Below, piece by piece: positions 44,312 through 54,774 of a stretch of DNA of 64,000 bases. The stretch is from Nitzschia sp. DOCU1 (lineage: Eukaryota > Bacillariophyta > Bacillariophyceae > Bacillariales > Bacillariaceae): the NCBI GenBank assembly GCA_951394045.1, contig OX595995.1, positions 248,001 through 312,000 on the forward strand, read 5' to 3'. The position numbers were made by a program, and so were the translations under genes. The notes beneath the pieces were generated by a model, which saw only the letters and a program-made list of their open reading frames with translations, was not told the origin of the DNA and searched no databases. Numbering within the stretch: position 1 is the stretch's first letter; each line of letters starts with the position of its first letter.

Positions 44312-45481
44312 GCTGCGTACCTTTGATCAACGACTAGCCCTTTCCCCGCCACCGCCACTAAAAATGATGATGGCGCCGAATGAAGATAAACTCAAGAAAC
44401 GGGGTCTGACCGGGTTGCCAGCTAGTAAGGACGGCGTTCCACTCGTCAAGCTACCCTTCCCGTATAAGCTTTATAAGCTGCTTGATGATGCTGATCGTGG
44501 AATCCACTCGAATATCATCTCCTGGATGCCAGATGGAACGAGCTTTAAGATTCATAACGCCAAGGCGTTCTCGGATACCGTCATGAGTACCTACTTCAAT
44601 CAGCCCAAGTACAAGTCTTTTACTCGTCAGTGTGAGTTATCCAAAGCCCGGCGGCAAGGGAAATCTGCAACAGCTCCTAAGGTGCTTTTGATACGCATGT
44701 TCTCATCTTTCAACTGATTCCTGCTCTAATCGCAGTATACCTTTATGGATTCCTCAAAATGGCGTCTGGCGAAAACGAATGCGCCTTTTATCATCCCAAG
44801 TTTGTCCGGGCGGATCGGGATGCCTGTCTCGCCATCCGAAGGAATCAGTTTGAAGGCGATCGGCGGCACTCTAATCGTGGAGGCTACAACAACGAACCCA
44901 TCGTCTCCAAGAAAAAGAGGTCAAAGACGAATCTTGGTGCTAAAAAGGACGTTCGTTCAGGAGTGAGCGCAGCCAAAACTAGCTGCACTATTCCTACCCA
45001 GACGAAAACGATAGGCGGGGTTAATTCTTCACGGCAAGCAACAACAAAGTCGTCGAAAGCGGCGCTAACGTTGTTTGACCAAGCCTTTTTCAACTTGATT
45101 GACAATACAACTTTACAAGGAAGTGAAGTGCCCCTTATCCCGCCTCCGTCCTTGTCCCAGAGTGCTTTGATGATAGAGCACCAGGCGCTACTTTTGTACG
45201 GGAATCAGGCCGAATGCGCCCCCAGCAGCTCTTTGCAACAAACTAGCAACATTACAGCACCGTTGCATGATGATAGCCATCCGATCGATCCTTTCTCTTC
45301 GAACGCCCCAGACACAACAGAATTGAATTATGTTGGACGCATTGGCGGCGCTAGCTGGTTCGAACAAATGGCGTCTACGCTAACTAGCGGCGGTACTGAA
45401 GACAATTGCTGCGTCATGGACGAGTTGCTAGATTTCATGCCCCGTCCGATTGAAGAGATGATTCAACCTGTCAGTTTTTGA
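44310..45481 (+). CDS. Heat-shock transcription factor, two exons
   Basis: Exon 1 is 44310-44631, exon 2 is 44736-45481, joined through a 104-bp GT-AG intron (GTGAGT...CGCAG) to give 355 aa in one frame. The DNA-binding domain covers about residues 45-135: PFPYKLYKLLDDAD, ISWMPDGTSFKIHN and, across the splice, YKSFTRQ|LYLYGF, the recognition-helix region. FYHPKFVRADRDA closes the domain. The basic segment KKKRSKTNLGAKK may be a nuclear localisation signal. A long coiled-coil trimerisation region is not obvious. The C-terminus is acidic. HSFs are greatly expanded in diatoms; the target genes cannot be inferred. An upstream in-frame ATG at 44235 exists. Confidence 0.92.
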
Positions 45482-46670
45482 ACAAGTACATTACTCAACG
45501 TCCACCAAAACCTTGGAGGACGACCTGAGTGGTCTGCGGGTCCTAGCTCGTTTTTGCGGCTGCAAGCCAACATTATACACTGGTACTACCATCATGATCA
45601 TTCTTATATTAACATTATAGCACTCTGTTTTGATCTTTTGCAATGCTAGACAGGGTCTAAGAAACAGTAGCATTAGCTGCAACCCCCGCTCCTTGTTCTT
45701 TCCCTAGTAGCAGTCGTCCTCGCTAGTAGTTACTCTCAAGCTCGATTGGAGGTTTCTGCCAGAAACGTGAAAGCGGTTGCTGGTTGCTCTCCTATCTTAT
45801 TAGCGACTAGAAAGAAGAATTTAGCGCAACGAAGTAGCGGGCCCCAAGCGTTATGTTACACATGTTAGCGCAAAGGAAGTATCGATACGGTGATGTCGAT
45901 GGCCTTCGCTCTTTTCTTTTTTGCAAACTTCGTCACCGTGCAGAGTTTCCGCCGTAACTTTTGGAAAAGTGCCCATAGGTGCAGAATTCTATTCCTCCAT
46001 AAATAAGGAATTCAAAGAGCTTCAAGCTTCCGAATTACAAAAGCTCTTCAATCGTTGATGTAAGCGTCAAGTTTATATGCCTCATTGGAAGGCATCTACA
46101 TGTGAGATCTCATGCCTTGAATGAAACTCCGATGACGTTGGTCTACAATTGGATGGGGCATAGCAATTTGCGAATAGTGCGATGACTCGATTTCTACCTT
46201 CTCCCTCTACTACCGGTAGTAGAATGGTGTTGTATTGTCAAGTCAGAGCGTTCGTCACCTACCAGGTACATAGCTACCATCTACCGTTACTCATGATGTC
46301 GGAAACTGAAATTCTACTACCGGTAGAGAGCATTCAAAGTTCAACCAATAGGTTGCCTTGTTCTAGATGAGAGCGGCGTGGCTCCTGGACACTCCTTCGT
46401 GTCATACTGCGCTCTAGGGTCTTGTAACGCCGCTGTGGAGGGAGTCCGTTCACCAAACTCGTAGAACTAGCGCTGGTCCATGTCTTTTGCGGTTCCTGGT
46501 ATCGTACCCGCCCATGTTCTTGGTCGAATAAGGCTGTGCATTCAGAATACTATTTCGTCGTGCATGTCACCAGCAGGCTCTTTCCGGTGGAAGACCATCT
46601 TCTCGTTTCAAGGAGGAAGCATGGCCCAAACTACCTAGAAACTGTAGTATTCCTGCAAGTAGTACCCAAA
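45482..46670. other. Intergenic; palindrome at 46207-46222
   Basis: No supported gene. CTACTACCGGTAGTAG (46207-46222) is a perfect 16-bp palindrome, and TCTACTACCGGTAGA recurs about 100 bp on. TACCAGGTACA lies at 46260-46270. Confidence 0.5.
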
Positions 46671-47990
46671 CTAGTAGATTCCATATTCCATTCCCAAACC
46701 ATAAAACTGTTCGACCATGGACGCTGGCAAGTTAACATTCAAAGTGTTGGTCAAAAGTTTCCAATCCGACGCCAATCCAACATGGTGCCGGCAAACTGGA
46801 TGCTGCCAAACGCTAAATGCCCCATCCAAATGTCCCTCATGAGTGTATGCACTACCGACCGCCAGCGGAATCCATGTAGTCTGCAATAGTAAACTTCTCA
46901 AATGTTGCATCGATTGGGGTGTTTGCATGTGCGCTTCAAATCCCACTGGATGAATCGGAGTACTCGTCAAAATGTGCATCGACTGTAAAATGTCGTCGTC
47001 AAAGTGTTGATTCTCCAAGAGTCGGTTAACGAATTCTTCCACGACATGATAGCGATGAAGTTCTCCCGAATTCCACTCGTTTTGAATGGATCGAGCCATA
47101 TCGTAGACTTGTAACATGGAGTGGTTCGTGTAAAAGGATGCGACTCCCAAACAGCCTGCACTGTAGCAAGCAAAGGGTTGAAGCGTTTGTGGTGGCATCT
47201 TCTTGTCGTCGTGTTTGTCGTCATTCGACCTTTTTACTAAGGAGTGAAGTCGACCTAGAGAAAACCAAAATCCGGAAAATCCTCCCCCCGTGACGTAAAT
47301 GCAATCTTGATTGGATACTAGCTCCAGTCGGGATTGTCGAGTCATGTGGCCCGCTTGCAAGAGCAAGGCCGCACCTAGTAATAGTTTGACGAGCAAAAGT
47401 ACATCCTGCCAAAGTGTCGTCTGCCACTTACTAGACGCCGCATGTCGACTATCATGGGCATCATGTGCGACATGTACCATACTCACCAGTCTTCTTGTCG
47501 TCGCAGCCACCAAGGTGGACGTCTGGACCATTTCGTCATCCTCCTCCTCCAACAGAGACCCAAACTCTCGCCTTGACACAATATGCGGGGACGCTATATA
47601 AGATTCGCCTACCGACACTGATTCGTCAGAGTCCAGTGGCAATCCCAAGGATTCCTTGACTGATGAATCGTCTGGCGTCGGACTACTTCTCAGACTGCTG
47701 CAAGTCGCAGAAGCCACCTCCAATTTGCCAATGGACAGAATCGACGGACTCGGTGTAATGACTTTGCCAAATGATCGTTTCGCAGTCGAAGAATCATTGG
47801 TGGAACTCGTCCAGTCGGCTGCGGCAGCGTTAGTCGACTGTCGGCGTTTCTTGGAAACTTGAGTGGCAGCGGCGGCGGCGTCCAATGAATCCAAACTAAC
47901 GCGTCGGCGCTTTGAGTGAGTACTTGTACTGCTCTCGGGCTGCTGCGGTTGTGTTATCATGGTGGCTGAACTATTGTTGTTACAAACCAA
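46671..47990 (-). CDS. Patatin-like phospholipase-fold protein, membrane-anchored
   Basis: 439 codons, intact, ATG at 47990. The first ~190 residues are Ser/Thr-rich and disordered with basic clusters (KRRRVS, KKRRQS). A hydrophobic segment (VLLLVKLLLGAALLLQAG, about 200-220) follows. The patatin signature is then readable: an oxyanion-type GGGFSG at about 234-239, nucleophile Ser277 in CYSAGCLG, and the dyad Asp389 in LDGAFS. The nucleophile elbow has Cys where GxSxG expects the first Gly. Patatins hydrolyse acyl lipids; a lipase or acyl-hydrolase role at a membrane is likely. No intron is required. Confidence 0.75.
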   Translation of the reverse strand: MVCNNNSSATMITQPQQPESSTSTHSKRRRVSLDSLDAAAAATQVSKKRRQSTNAAAADWTSSTNDSSTAKRSFGKVITPSPSILSIGKLEVASATCSSLRSSPTPDDSSVKESLGLPLDSDESVSVGESYIASPHIVSRREFGSLLEEEDDEMVQTSTLVAATTRRLVSMVHVAHDAHDSRHAASSKWQTTLWQDVLLLVKLLLGAALLLQAGHMTRQSRLELVSNQDCIYVTGGGFSGFWFSLGRLHSLVKRSNDDKHDDKKMPPQTLQPFACYSAGCLGVASFYTNHSMLQVYDMARSIQNEWNSGELHRYHVVEEFVNRLLENQHFDDDILQSMHILTSTPIHPVGFEAHMQTPQSMQHLRSLLLQTTWIPLAVGSAYTHEGHLDGAFSVWQHPVCRHHVGLASDWKLLTNTLNVNLPASMVEQFYGLGMEYGIY

Positions 47991-49672
47991 CGTTGGAACG
48001 GTTTATATCATATTTGTGATGGGTGGTGGTGTCATGTGGTCGTTCTCATCTCCTGATGTGTTTCTGTGGAGGAGGCTCTGACGACGTTCGAAAAGAGATG
48101 AGGTGGCGTCATCGACTATTAAATATGGCTGGAGAAGAAAGAGATGACGAATGGCAGAATTCTCTTCGCTATTTATTGGCCGACATACGTCATTCTTGGA
48201 TACCGGATGAGAAAGCGGTCGTGAACCAGACAGACAGTCTGTAATTCGGCCGGGAGAATGAGTTGCACATGCAACACGTGGAGTTATTCGTTCCAATGAG
48301 CAAAAGTGAGATGGCGAACTATTAATAATCAATCGAGCCAATTGAAATTGACTATCCTTTTTTCTACATAATGATCGTAACAAATGGTGTTTCGAAGACG
48401 AACATCCCGCCCACCATTGACTTGAAAAGACATGTGGTGGGATGAGATGAGGACGTTGACGATGCCGACAGCATCATGAGGTCAACCATGATGATAGCGG
48501 CGGCGGCGATCATCTCCTCGTTTCGCATCGTATACATCACACCCATCATGAATTGGTGAACATCATGCATCAAGTAATCTCACAATGCAGTATGAGTATA
48601 CTGGTACGCTTTTGATGTTGCTATAATGTATGTTAGGCCTGGATCCTCCCTGGGCACACATGATGTCTCGTTGTTTTTTTGAATGGAGGAACGAGGGAAG
48701 AAACCGCCCAAGCATAATGGCATTAACACATCTGGCGCTGCCTCTCCTGCTGGTTTCTGAGAATATGCTTGACTGCGTCGAGAATGTGCTGCTGGAGGCT
48801 GGCGTCGGCATGGCCAGCTGGACGATCGGTTCATTGACATCATCAAGTTGAACTCGGGCATGGTTTCGCCCTCGAATGTCGTTGCCATTCTCTCGCTTAC
48901 TAATAGGCAGCATATCCATGTGGAACGATTGCGCAAGGCAACAGTAGAATTTGCTAGTGGGCGCCCTCCATTGTTAGAACGACGGGAAGAGAGATTTCAT
49001 CTCGCTTGCATGTCGCTCATGTTGTCGAAGGGTGCTGCTGGTAGGACAGTATCAAACCAGCTCTAGCATGACTTGAACAGTGGCACAGATCGTCATATTT
49101 CAAACGATACTCTCAAGTCCAGGCGTCGATCGAACGCGGATTGGACCAAAGACTCTTCGAGTCTTGTGCACGCGAAATTGTTGAATCGGGCTTTCGTATT
49201 GTTGCTCGCCGTGCTGCTGATTCCAAAAAGACTCGGGTGATGCTTGTTGGGGACACCTTGCAACGACTGCTGATAGTAGTAGCTCCAATCCATCACCGAC
49301 GCTTCGGGAGATCCGAAATATATATGGGGGTCTCTGTTGTTTTTATTGGCGGTGCCTCTTCTCTCTGGCTGACGACTCCTTGCGGTTTGTCGCTGGTTCT
49401 CTTCTAGACGCGGTTCGCCCTGAGAGGAGGCCATGACGTGGGGATCTTCGCGGATGAGCAAAGAACATTACCTAGCTGGTAGCGTCCACACGTAACTCGG
49501 AAGAGTTCTCTGCCAGCACTACTACTGAGAAATGTTGGTGGTGGTCTCTGCACTACTGCTGAGAAATGTTGGTGGTGGTGCATCGTCTGCAAGCGCTTTA
49601 TCTACCCAAACGAGGAGCATCTGTACAAAACTTATTGTGATTCATTATTCATATTACGATGCATTCTAAACT
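47991..49672. other. Intergenic; 34-bp tandem at 49517-49584
   Basis: No supported gene. GCACTACTACTGAGAAATGTTG and its near copy repeat with a 34-bp period at 49517-49584. Short frames at 48563-48936 and 49093-49461 have no protein-like features. Confidence 0.45.
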
Positions 49673-50704
49673 TTACATGGACATGCGGCGGCACATGCGG
49701 CGAGTTTCGTTAAGATAGGATTCGACTTCTTTTTGGTCCTCGCTAGCTCGCAAGGCGGCGTCTTTGGCGCTTCGAAGAGCCGAAAACCTGTACAGGTTGG
49801 CCAAGTGGTTCTCTTCGAAAACACCTTCATTGCGTTGGAGATACTGCTCATTGAAGACAGCGTCCCAGGCTTGTCCCCGTTTGATTTGAGCGGTTTCAGG
49901 GTCAATCAAACGTTCCAGGCCTCGGACGCAATAGCGCCTGCCGCTGTGAGCAGCTTTGCCGTCGCTGGTCTTGTTAACCAAGGCGACGACCTTTTTGCGG
50001 ATTGCGTCCATTTCGTCCCGTTGGAACCAGAGATCTTCTTTGCCGCCCGCCAGGGACTTGGCGGGTTCAATTGGAGTGACAGTGGCTTGTTCATTAAAAG
50101 TGAGAGACGTGCGACGCTTCACACGCTGGCGACCTTGTCCCTTTTGGGAAGGAGGGAGTACGACTTCGACTTCCCCACGATGAGTAATGGACTCTCGTCT
50201 TGGAGCCCCTTCTGGACGCATGGAGCTGCGGCGAGGCATCGCAGATGAAGACGTAGAGACAGGCATGGAACAGCGGCGCTCCCTTCTGCGTCGTGGTTGT
50301 GCTGGTTCATCGGGAGACGCATCTCCGTAACCGTATGGATCCGATGTAGCTACGGAAGGGGAGGCGTCGCCATAGCCGTAATCCTCCTCAGGGGCAGCAT
50401 CTCCGTATCCATAATCATCAGCAGCCAAGACGCCCACCTTTTTGAAGGGCAAGTTATCTTGGGCACAGTCTTGGGGATTAGGCACGCTGCTGTTCGACGA
50501 CGTCGATGCAAGAGAACTCTCTTCATCTCCCTGGCTTCTTCCGGCGGACTTTTCACTGCACCTACTAGAAAATGGGTTCCAGGTACGGCGCTTTGAGCTA
50601 CCACCACTGTTGTTACTTTTCAGATTTGATTTCTTTTGCCCCCGCTCAATCGAGGATGATGGTGCTCTCATGGTGGTCGTGTTGTTGGGGTTCATCATCG
50701 TCAT
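49673..50704 (-). CDS. DYGYGDA-repeat protein, conserved-looking, unknown
   Basis: 343 codons, intact, ATG at 50704. The N-terminus is Ser/Asn-rich and basic. Three repeats around DYGYGDA (EEDYGYGDASP, DPYGYGDASPDE) occupy about residues 95-135, then an Arg/Ser-rich stretch (RRRRERRCSMP, RRSSMRPEG). A globular part follows (TSLTFNEQATVTPIEP, DLWFQRDEMDAIRKKV, RYCVRGLERLIDP, then helices to the end). It reads like a family seen in diatoms without a named domain; this family impression is from memory and not verified. RRxS sites suggest phosphorylation. Function unknown. Confidence 0.75.
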   Translation of the reverse strand: MTMMNPNNTTTMRAPSSSIERGQKKSNLKSNNSGGSSKRRTWNPFSSRCSEKSAGRSQGDEESSLASTSSNSSVPNPQDCAQDNLPFKKVGVLAADDYGYGDAAPEEDYGYGDASPSVATSDPYGYGDASPDEPAQPRRRRERRCSMPVSTSSSAMPRRSSMRPEGAPRRESITHRGEVEVVLPPSQKGQGRQRVKRRTSLTFNEQATVTPIEPAKSLAGGKEDLWFQRDEMDAIRKKVVALVNKTSDGKAAHSGRRYCVRGLERLIDPETAQIKRGQAWDAVFNEQYLQRNEGVFEENHLANLYRFSALRSAKDAALRASEDQKEVESYLNETRRMCRRMSM

Positions 50705-51524
50705 GATTATTGAATTCGGGATGAAGCGTTCTGGTTGCAGATTTGTTTCTTCTTCCTCCTCTTTGCGATTTTATGTCAAGATAGAGCGATTTTGTGTCGA
50801 GATAAAACTCTACAGTACAGCCCCTACTGATGAGCGTAGAAATTCCAACGGAGGTTCGCAGTCCGAATAGGGGTTCTCCTTGAGTGTCAAAAAGGCCGAT
50901 CCTGGTTGCAGTTCTGGGGGGTTCTTTCCTGGGTTCGTTTTCTCTTGCTTTTACTGCTGCTCCCGTTCGATGAAGACACATGGGGAGGCCTACAGTCACA
51001 GTTGACATAGTGATAGAATTTAGCGGTCCCGGCAACTGAGATAATACCAGTAGTCGTGATAGAATTTAGCGGTCCGATAGAAATTTAGCGGGTATTTAAT
51101 ACCGTAGTCGCATACGCTTTGTTGTAGCTCGTGGTAAGATGCATTCCTCCGCCAAGTTAACAGTCGCAATATTCTTTGCAGGCAGGCGAGCCGCTTCTCT
51201 TATGTGTACTGGTATTCGATGGAACGGTTCTCTATCCGTCGCATTGGGCTTATTAAATAATGAATGATCAGGCCCTAACGGGCAGACGAAATCTAACGTA
51301 GAAAAATTGGAACACCGCCCTCCTCGCATCCTCACTTAGATCGATGTAGAGGATGATATGGTGTATGTTGAAGCGCCAGCAATGACGATCATTTATTCCA
51401 TGCAAGCGGGCTTGAATATTGGGAAGGACAATTTAGAGGCGCGGAAGGATACCCCGAGGGCTTGCATTCTCTTTCTAGCTAGTAAATACCGGTAGTTCGA
51501 CTATTGATACTCGGACATGTTAGG

Positions 51525-51702
51525 ATCGAGGGCTTGCATGCGCTGGTTGTGCCTCCCCTACCTACCGTTAGTGATACTCGGACGTTTTAGGATCAAGAAT
51601 ACCCGTTCTTTTTGTTCATCAACACACAAGCCCCCAACCAGATTTGGCTTTGACTGGTTTTCGGACTCGCAGGATGAGAACAAAGTATTTCACCTGCTTC
51701 GT
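51525..51702 (+). repeat. Dispersed repeat, copy 1
   Basis: GAGGGCTTGCATGCGCTGG ... TACTCGGAC ... TTCATCAACACACAAGCCCC ... GACTCGCAGGATGAGAACAA. Preceded by AATTTAGAGGCGCGGAAGG (51430 on), which also recurs. Confidence 0.8.
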
Positions 51703-51939
51703 TGATTGCTGGGGAAGAACTGATATGGTATCGCTGTTGAGGTGACAGCAATGACGTGGGTAGTTTGGGCGTTCTCTCCTGGATTACGTACAGTATTCCA
51801 TGCAAGAGGGCTTGCATATCATTGGGAAGGACAATTTAGAGGCGTGGAAGGATACCCCGAGGGACGCATCTGGATTTCACTCTGTTCGATTTTGGGGATC
51901 CATCGGACCGAGAGGGCTCATAGTAAATTGGGATGTCGG

Positions 51940-52140
51940 TGGAAGTTAATTTGGAGGAGGCGAGGAAGGATACCCCGAGGGCTTGCAGCATGCGCTGGTT
52001 GTGCCTCCTCTACCTACTAGTGATACTCGGACATTTTAGGATCAAGAATTTCTTTTTCATCAACACACAAGCCCCCAACCAGATTTGGCTTCGACTGGTT
52101 CTCGGACTCGCAGGCTGAGAACAAAGTTTTTCACCTGCTG
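51940..52140 (+). repeat. Dispersed repeat, copy 2 (direct)
   Basis: The same order of blocks as copy 1: AGGATACCCCGAGGGCTTGC, GCGCTGGTTGTGCCTCC, TACTCGGACATTTTAGGATC, CACACAAGCCCCCAACCAG, ending at TTTTTCACCTGCTGAG. A partial copy of the leading block lies at 51820-51865. Confidence 0.8.
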
Positions 52141-52529
52141 AGCAAACCGGTGACGGGTGCGTTATGCTGTTCTTTTGGAGAAAGAGAAATCTTGTGGAGG
52201 CATGTTCTCGAAGGAGATACCTACCCTCTATTCCAGAGTTGTAGACACGACGAGCAAGAATACCTAGTAAAATCAGTGCTAAGTGCTAAAACCGTCATTC
52301 CTAATTGTCCATACACAGCGATAACAAGGGACGTTGGTTAGGCTAGTATCGTCCAACGCCAAATCTGGCAGAGGGCTTGTTTGTACAAATGTCGATTGAA
52401 TAGAGGGTAGTTATTTCCTGGGAGAACATGCCTCCGCAAGATTTCTCATTCTACGATACAACAGCATATCGCACCTGTCATCGGCTTGCTCAGCAGGGGA
52501 AAGCCGGGAACGGGCTTTGCCCTCTATCT

Positions 52530-52615
52530 GAAAGTCCGAAAACCAGTCAAAGCCAAATCTGGTTGGGGGTCCTCTGCGAATCCGAAAACAAGGCAACGCC
52601 GAATCTGGCTAAGGG
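52530..52615 (-). repeat. Dispersed repeat, copy 3 (inverted), with a diverged half-copy
   Basis: 52530-52566 is the near-perfect reverse complement of the CCCCCAACCAGATTTGGCTT block of copies 1 and 2. 52567-52615 repeats the theme again with more changes. Confidence 0.7.
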
Positions 52616-54774
52616 CTTGTCTGTACGAATGCCGATAGCATGGAACTTCTGGACACAGGGAAAGATCCCCGTGCGACGCACTTGGAGTTCAATCCGTCGG
52701 AATTTCTGGGAGCCACTTCGTCTCTTGTAGTCTTGCGTCGGCCCTGCCAGTCTGCCAAGAAAGAATACTTCCTGCGTCCAACGAGTCATGTTGCCATTTG
52801 CTGTAGCTTGCTCGTCCCCGACGCAAATCCTTCGTCGCATGGTACCAGCAGATATTATCCCATCACCACTTTGAACCCCTTTGGTAGTGGTACTTGTCGA
52901 CGTATACTGCAAACTTGTCAAGTAGCGCGCGAGGAGTTGCGGTTACTCTGAGTTGGCAGATCTCGCTTGCGAGTGCTAGTCGGGCTCACAGCAGCCCTTG
53001 ACCAAACAAAAGGGAAGCACTTTTATCGACTGAAAGTCAAGGGCCCCGATGCTCTACTCGTTTGAGTCTCCAATCAAGGCTCGCCCTACCGAAAAAGTGT
53101 GGCGGTCGACTCAAGTAGACGATCATACCATAGGCTTTTGATATTGTTCGACGAAGGTCCTCACCGCCTTTGTTGACTGTCTCCCGGGCAACATGCTTAC
53201 TCCATTCCACTTGGGCGCCCGTTTCTGATGGTTGATAGTTCAGTTCTTCGGTTCGCTTCTTCAATAGTACTAGTGGAGCTAGTTCCATCGCCGTTTTGTT
53301 CTAAATTGATCCTGATTCACCTCGTGTAGCTGGTTGCGGGACCGTCGCGCCATGATGATGCTGGAGACGATTTCTTCTTGCTCCGGTCTTCCTGCCTTGG
53401 TAGGAGGTCGGTAGAACGTCAAAAGGGCGCGGAATCCAGAACCACTTGATTGTATCATCTGGCCCCATCAACCTTTCAGTGATCAATATGCTTGCCCCTC
53501 CCAGCAACATAGCTCCATTGGTTTCGGCTTCAACTGAAGGGCCCTTACGGACTTCTTCATATCGCCGGGCATCCAACATCACATTGTATTTCCAACCTAT
53601 GGCACTCTACTCAAAAGAGTTCTGGGTAGCCAAAGACCAGACCTGGACTCATTCCACTTGAACCGTTTGGACTAGAAAGTGGCCTGATGATGACACCGTG
53701 TCCCGCGTTGAACCGCACTCAATGTAACGAGCTTCCGACAGCAGGAGATGATATGGGTTCACTTTCATTGTTGGAGGAGGCAGACTTTGAAGACTTGGAT
53801 GGCTCAGAGCTAGGCACGTAAAAGGGTTGCCTAGAAGGCTGTGATGACGTTGAAGGTTCTGCGCGTGGCACCGTTCTTGGTTTTGAAGACTTGGACGGCT
53901 CAGAGCTAGGCTGGTCAGATGATGAAGGTGGCATCGATACCATTCCTCAAGCATGTGTCCGACCTTAAATATACAAGGAGCAGTCGAGGATAGGCAATGC
54001 AAATCGTACTAGTTCATTGATCAATCTACTGCAGTAGCTTATGCTCACTTCTACTTGCTAACTACTAGCTAGTGTTTATATACTGCTTTCACATAGTAGA
54101 CACCCTTGCGTAGTAGCTGTTCGAGAGATTCCCTATCTGGTCAAAGAAGTCAAAAGAGTCATTGATCGGGCAGGCATGCGCGCACATACGAAACAGTCGA
54201 TCCCTTCGACCGCCCGCCACGTCACACAAGCATCGTACCAGGTACAGTACTGTATTCGGTGTGCATATCCGCGTGAAGCTATTTCACAAGTAGAAATGTG
54301 ATGTGTACCAAGGGAACGAAGAAGCCTCTCAAGAAGAGCCGTCGAAGGCTTTGGCTATTCGCAAGGCCACGAGCGATGTAATGTCGGCATGAGTGCAGGG
54401 AGGACTGACCTCCACTACTTCGAAACCGCACTATGGCCACATATGACCCACCAACTTGAAAGCCTCTCGTGGCAACAAAGCTTCACTAATTGAATCAATA
54501 TCATAACTCATGTAGAGCAGTGGGCTTTCTCCGTAGCTGGTATTTGCAAGAGAGTTTCGCGTCGCAGCTTAACCTTCTGCCTCTCCAGCGGAAATCTCAG
54601 GCGTAGATATCTTGTCCTCGCACAAACCACCCTTTTCAACGATCGTTTGGTCGATGATGATAATGATGATAAAATGAAATGCAACTCATTATTTACTTCC
54701 GAGAAGGAGATATCGAAACTCGCATTTGCAACAATCCCAACAATAAACTAGAGTCGCTTGTCGCTTTGTTGCTC

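Larger units (their letters stand above)
50705..54774. other. 4-kb gene-poor tract with dispersed repeats
   Basis: 51000-51090 has GATAGAATTTAGCGGTCC twice about 47 bp apart plus a partial third copy. 51419-52620 carries the repeat family listed separately. 53719-53943 (minus) is an open frame of SSEPSKSSK-type Ser/Pro repeats, low complexity and without a credible gene context. TACCAGGTACA occurs at 54236-54246. Nothing else is supported. Confidence 0.45.

Noticed and set aside
48563..48936. Overlapping 118-codon minus ORFs
   Set aside because: Two frames of equal length over the same DNA with no motif; typical chance ORFs.
53719..53943. SSEPSKSSK repeat ORF as a secreted wall protein
   Set aside because: No signal peptide, short, and the ORF simply reads through low-complexity DNA.
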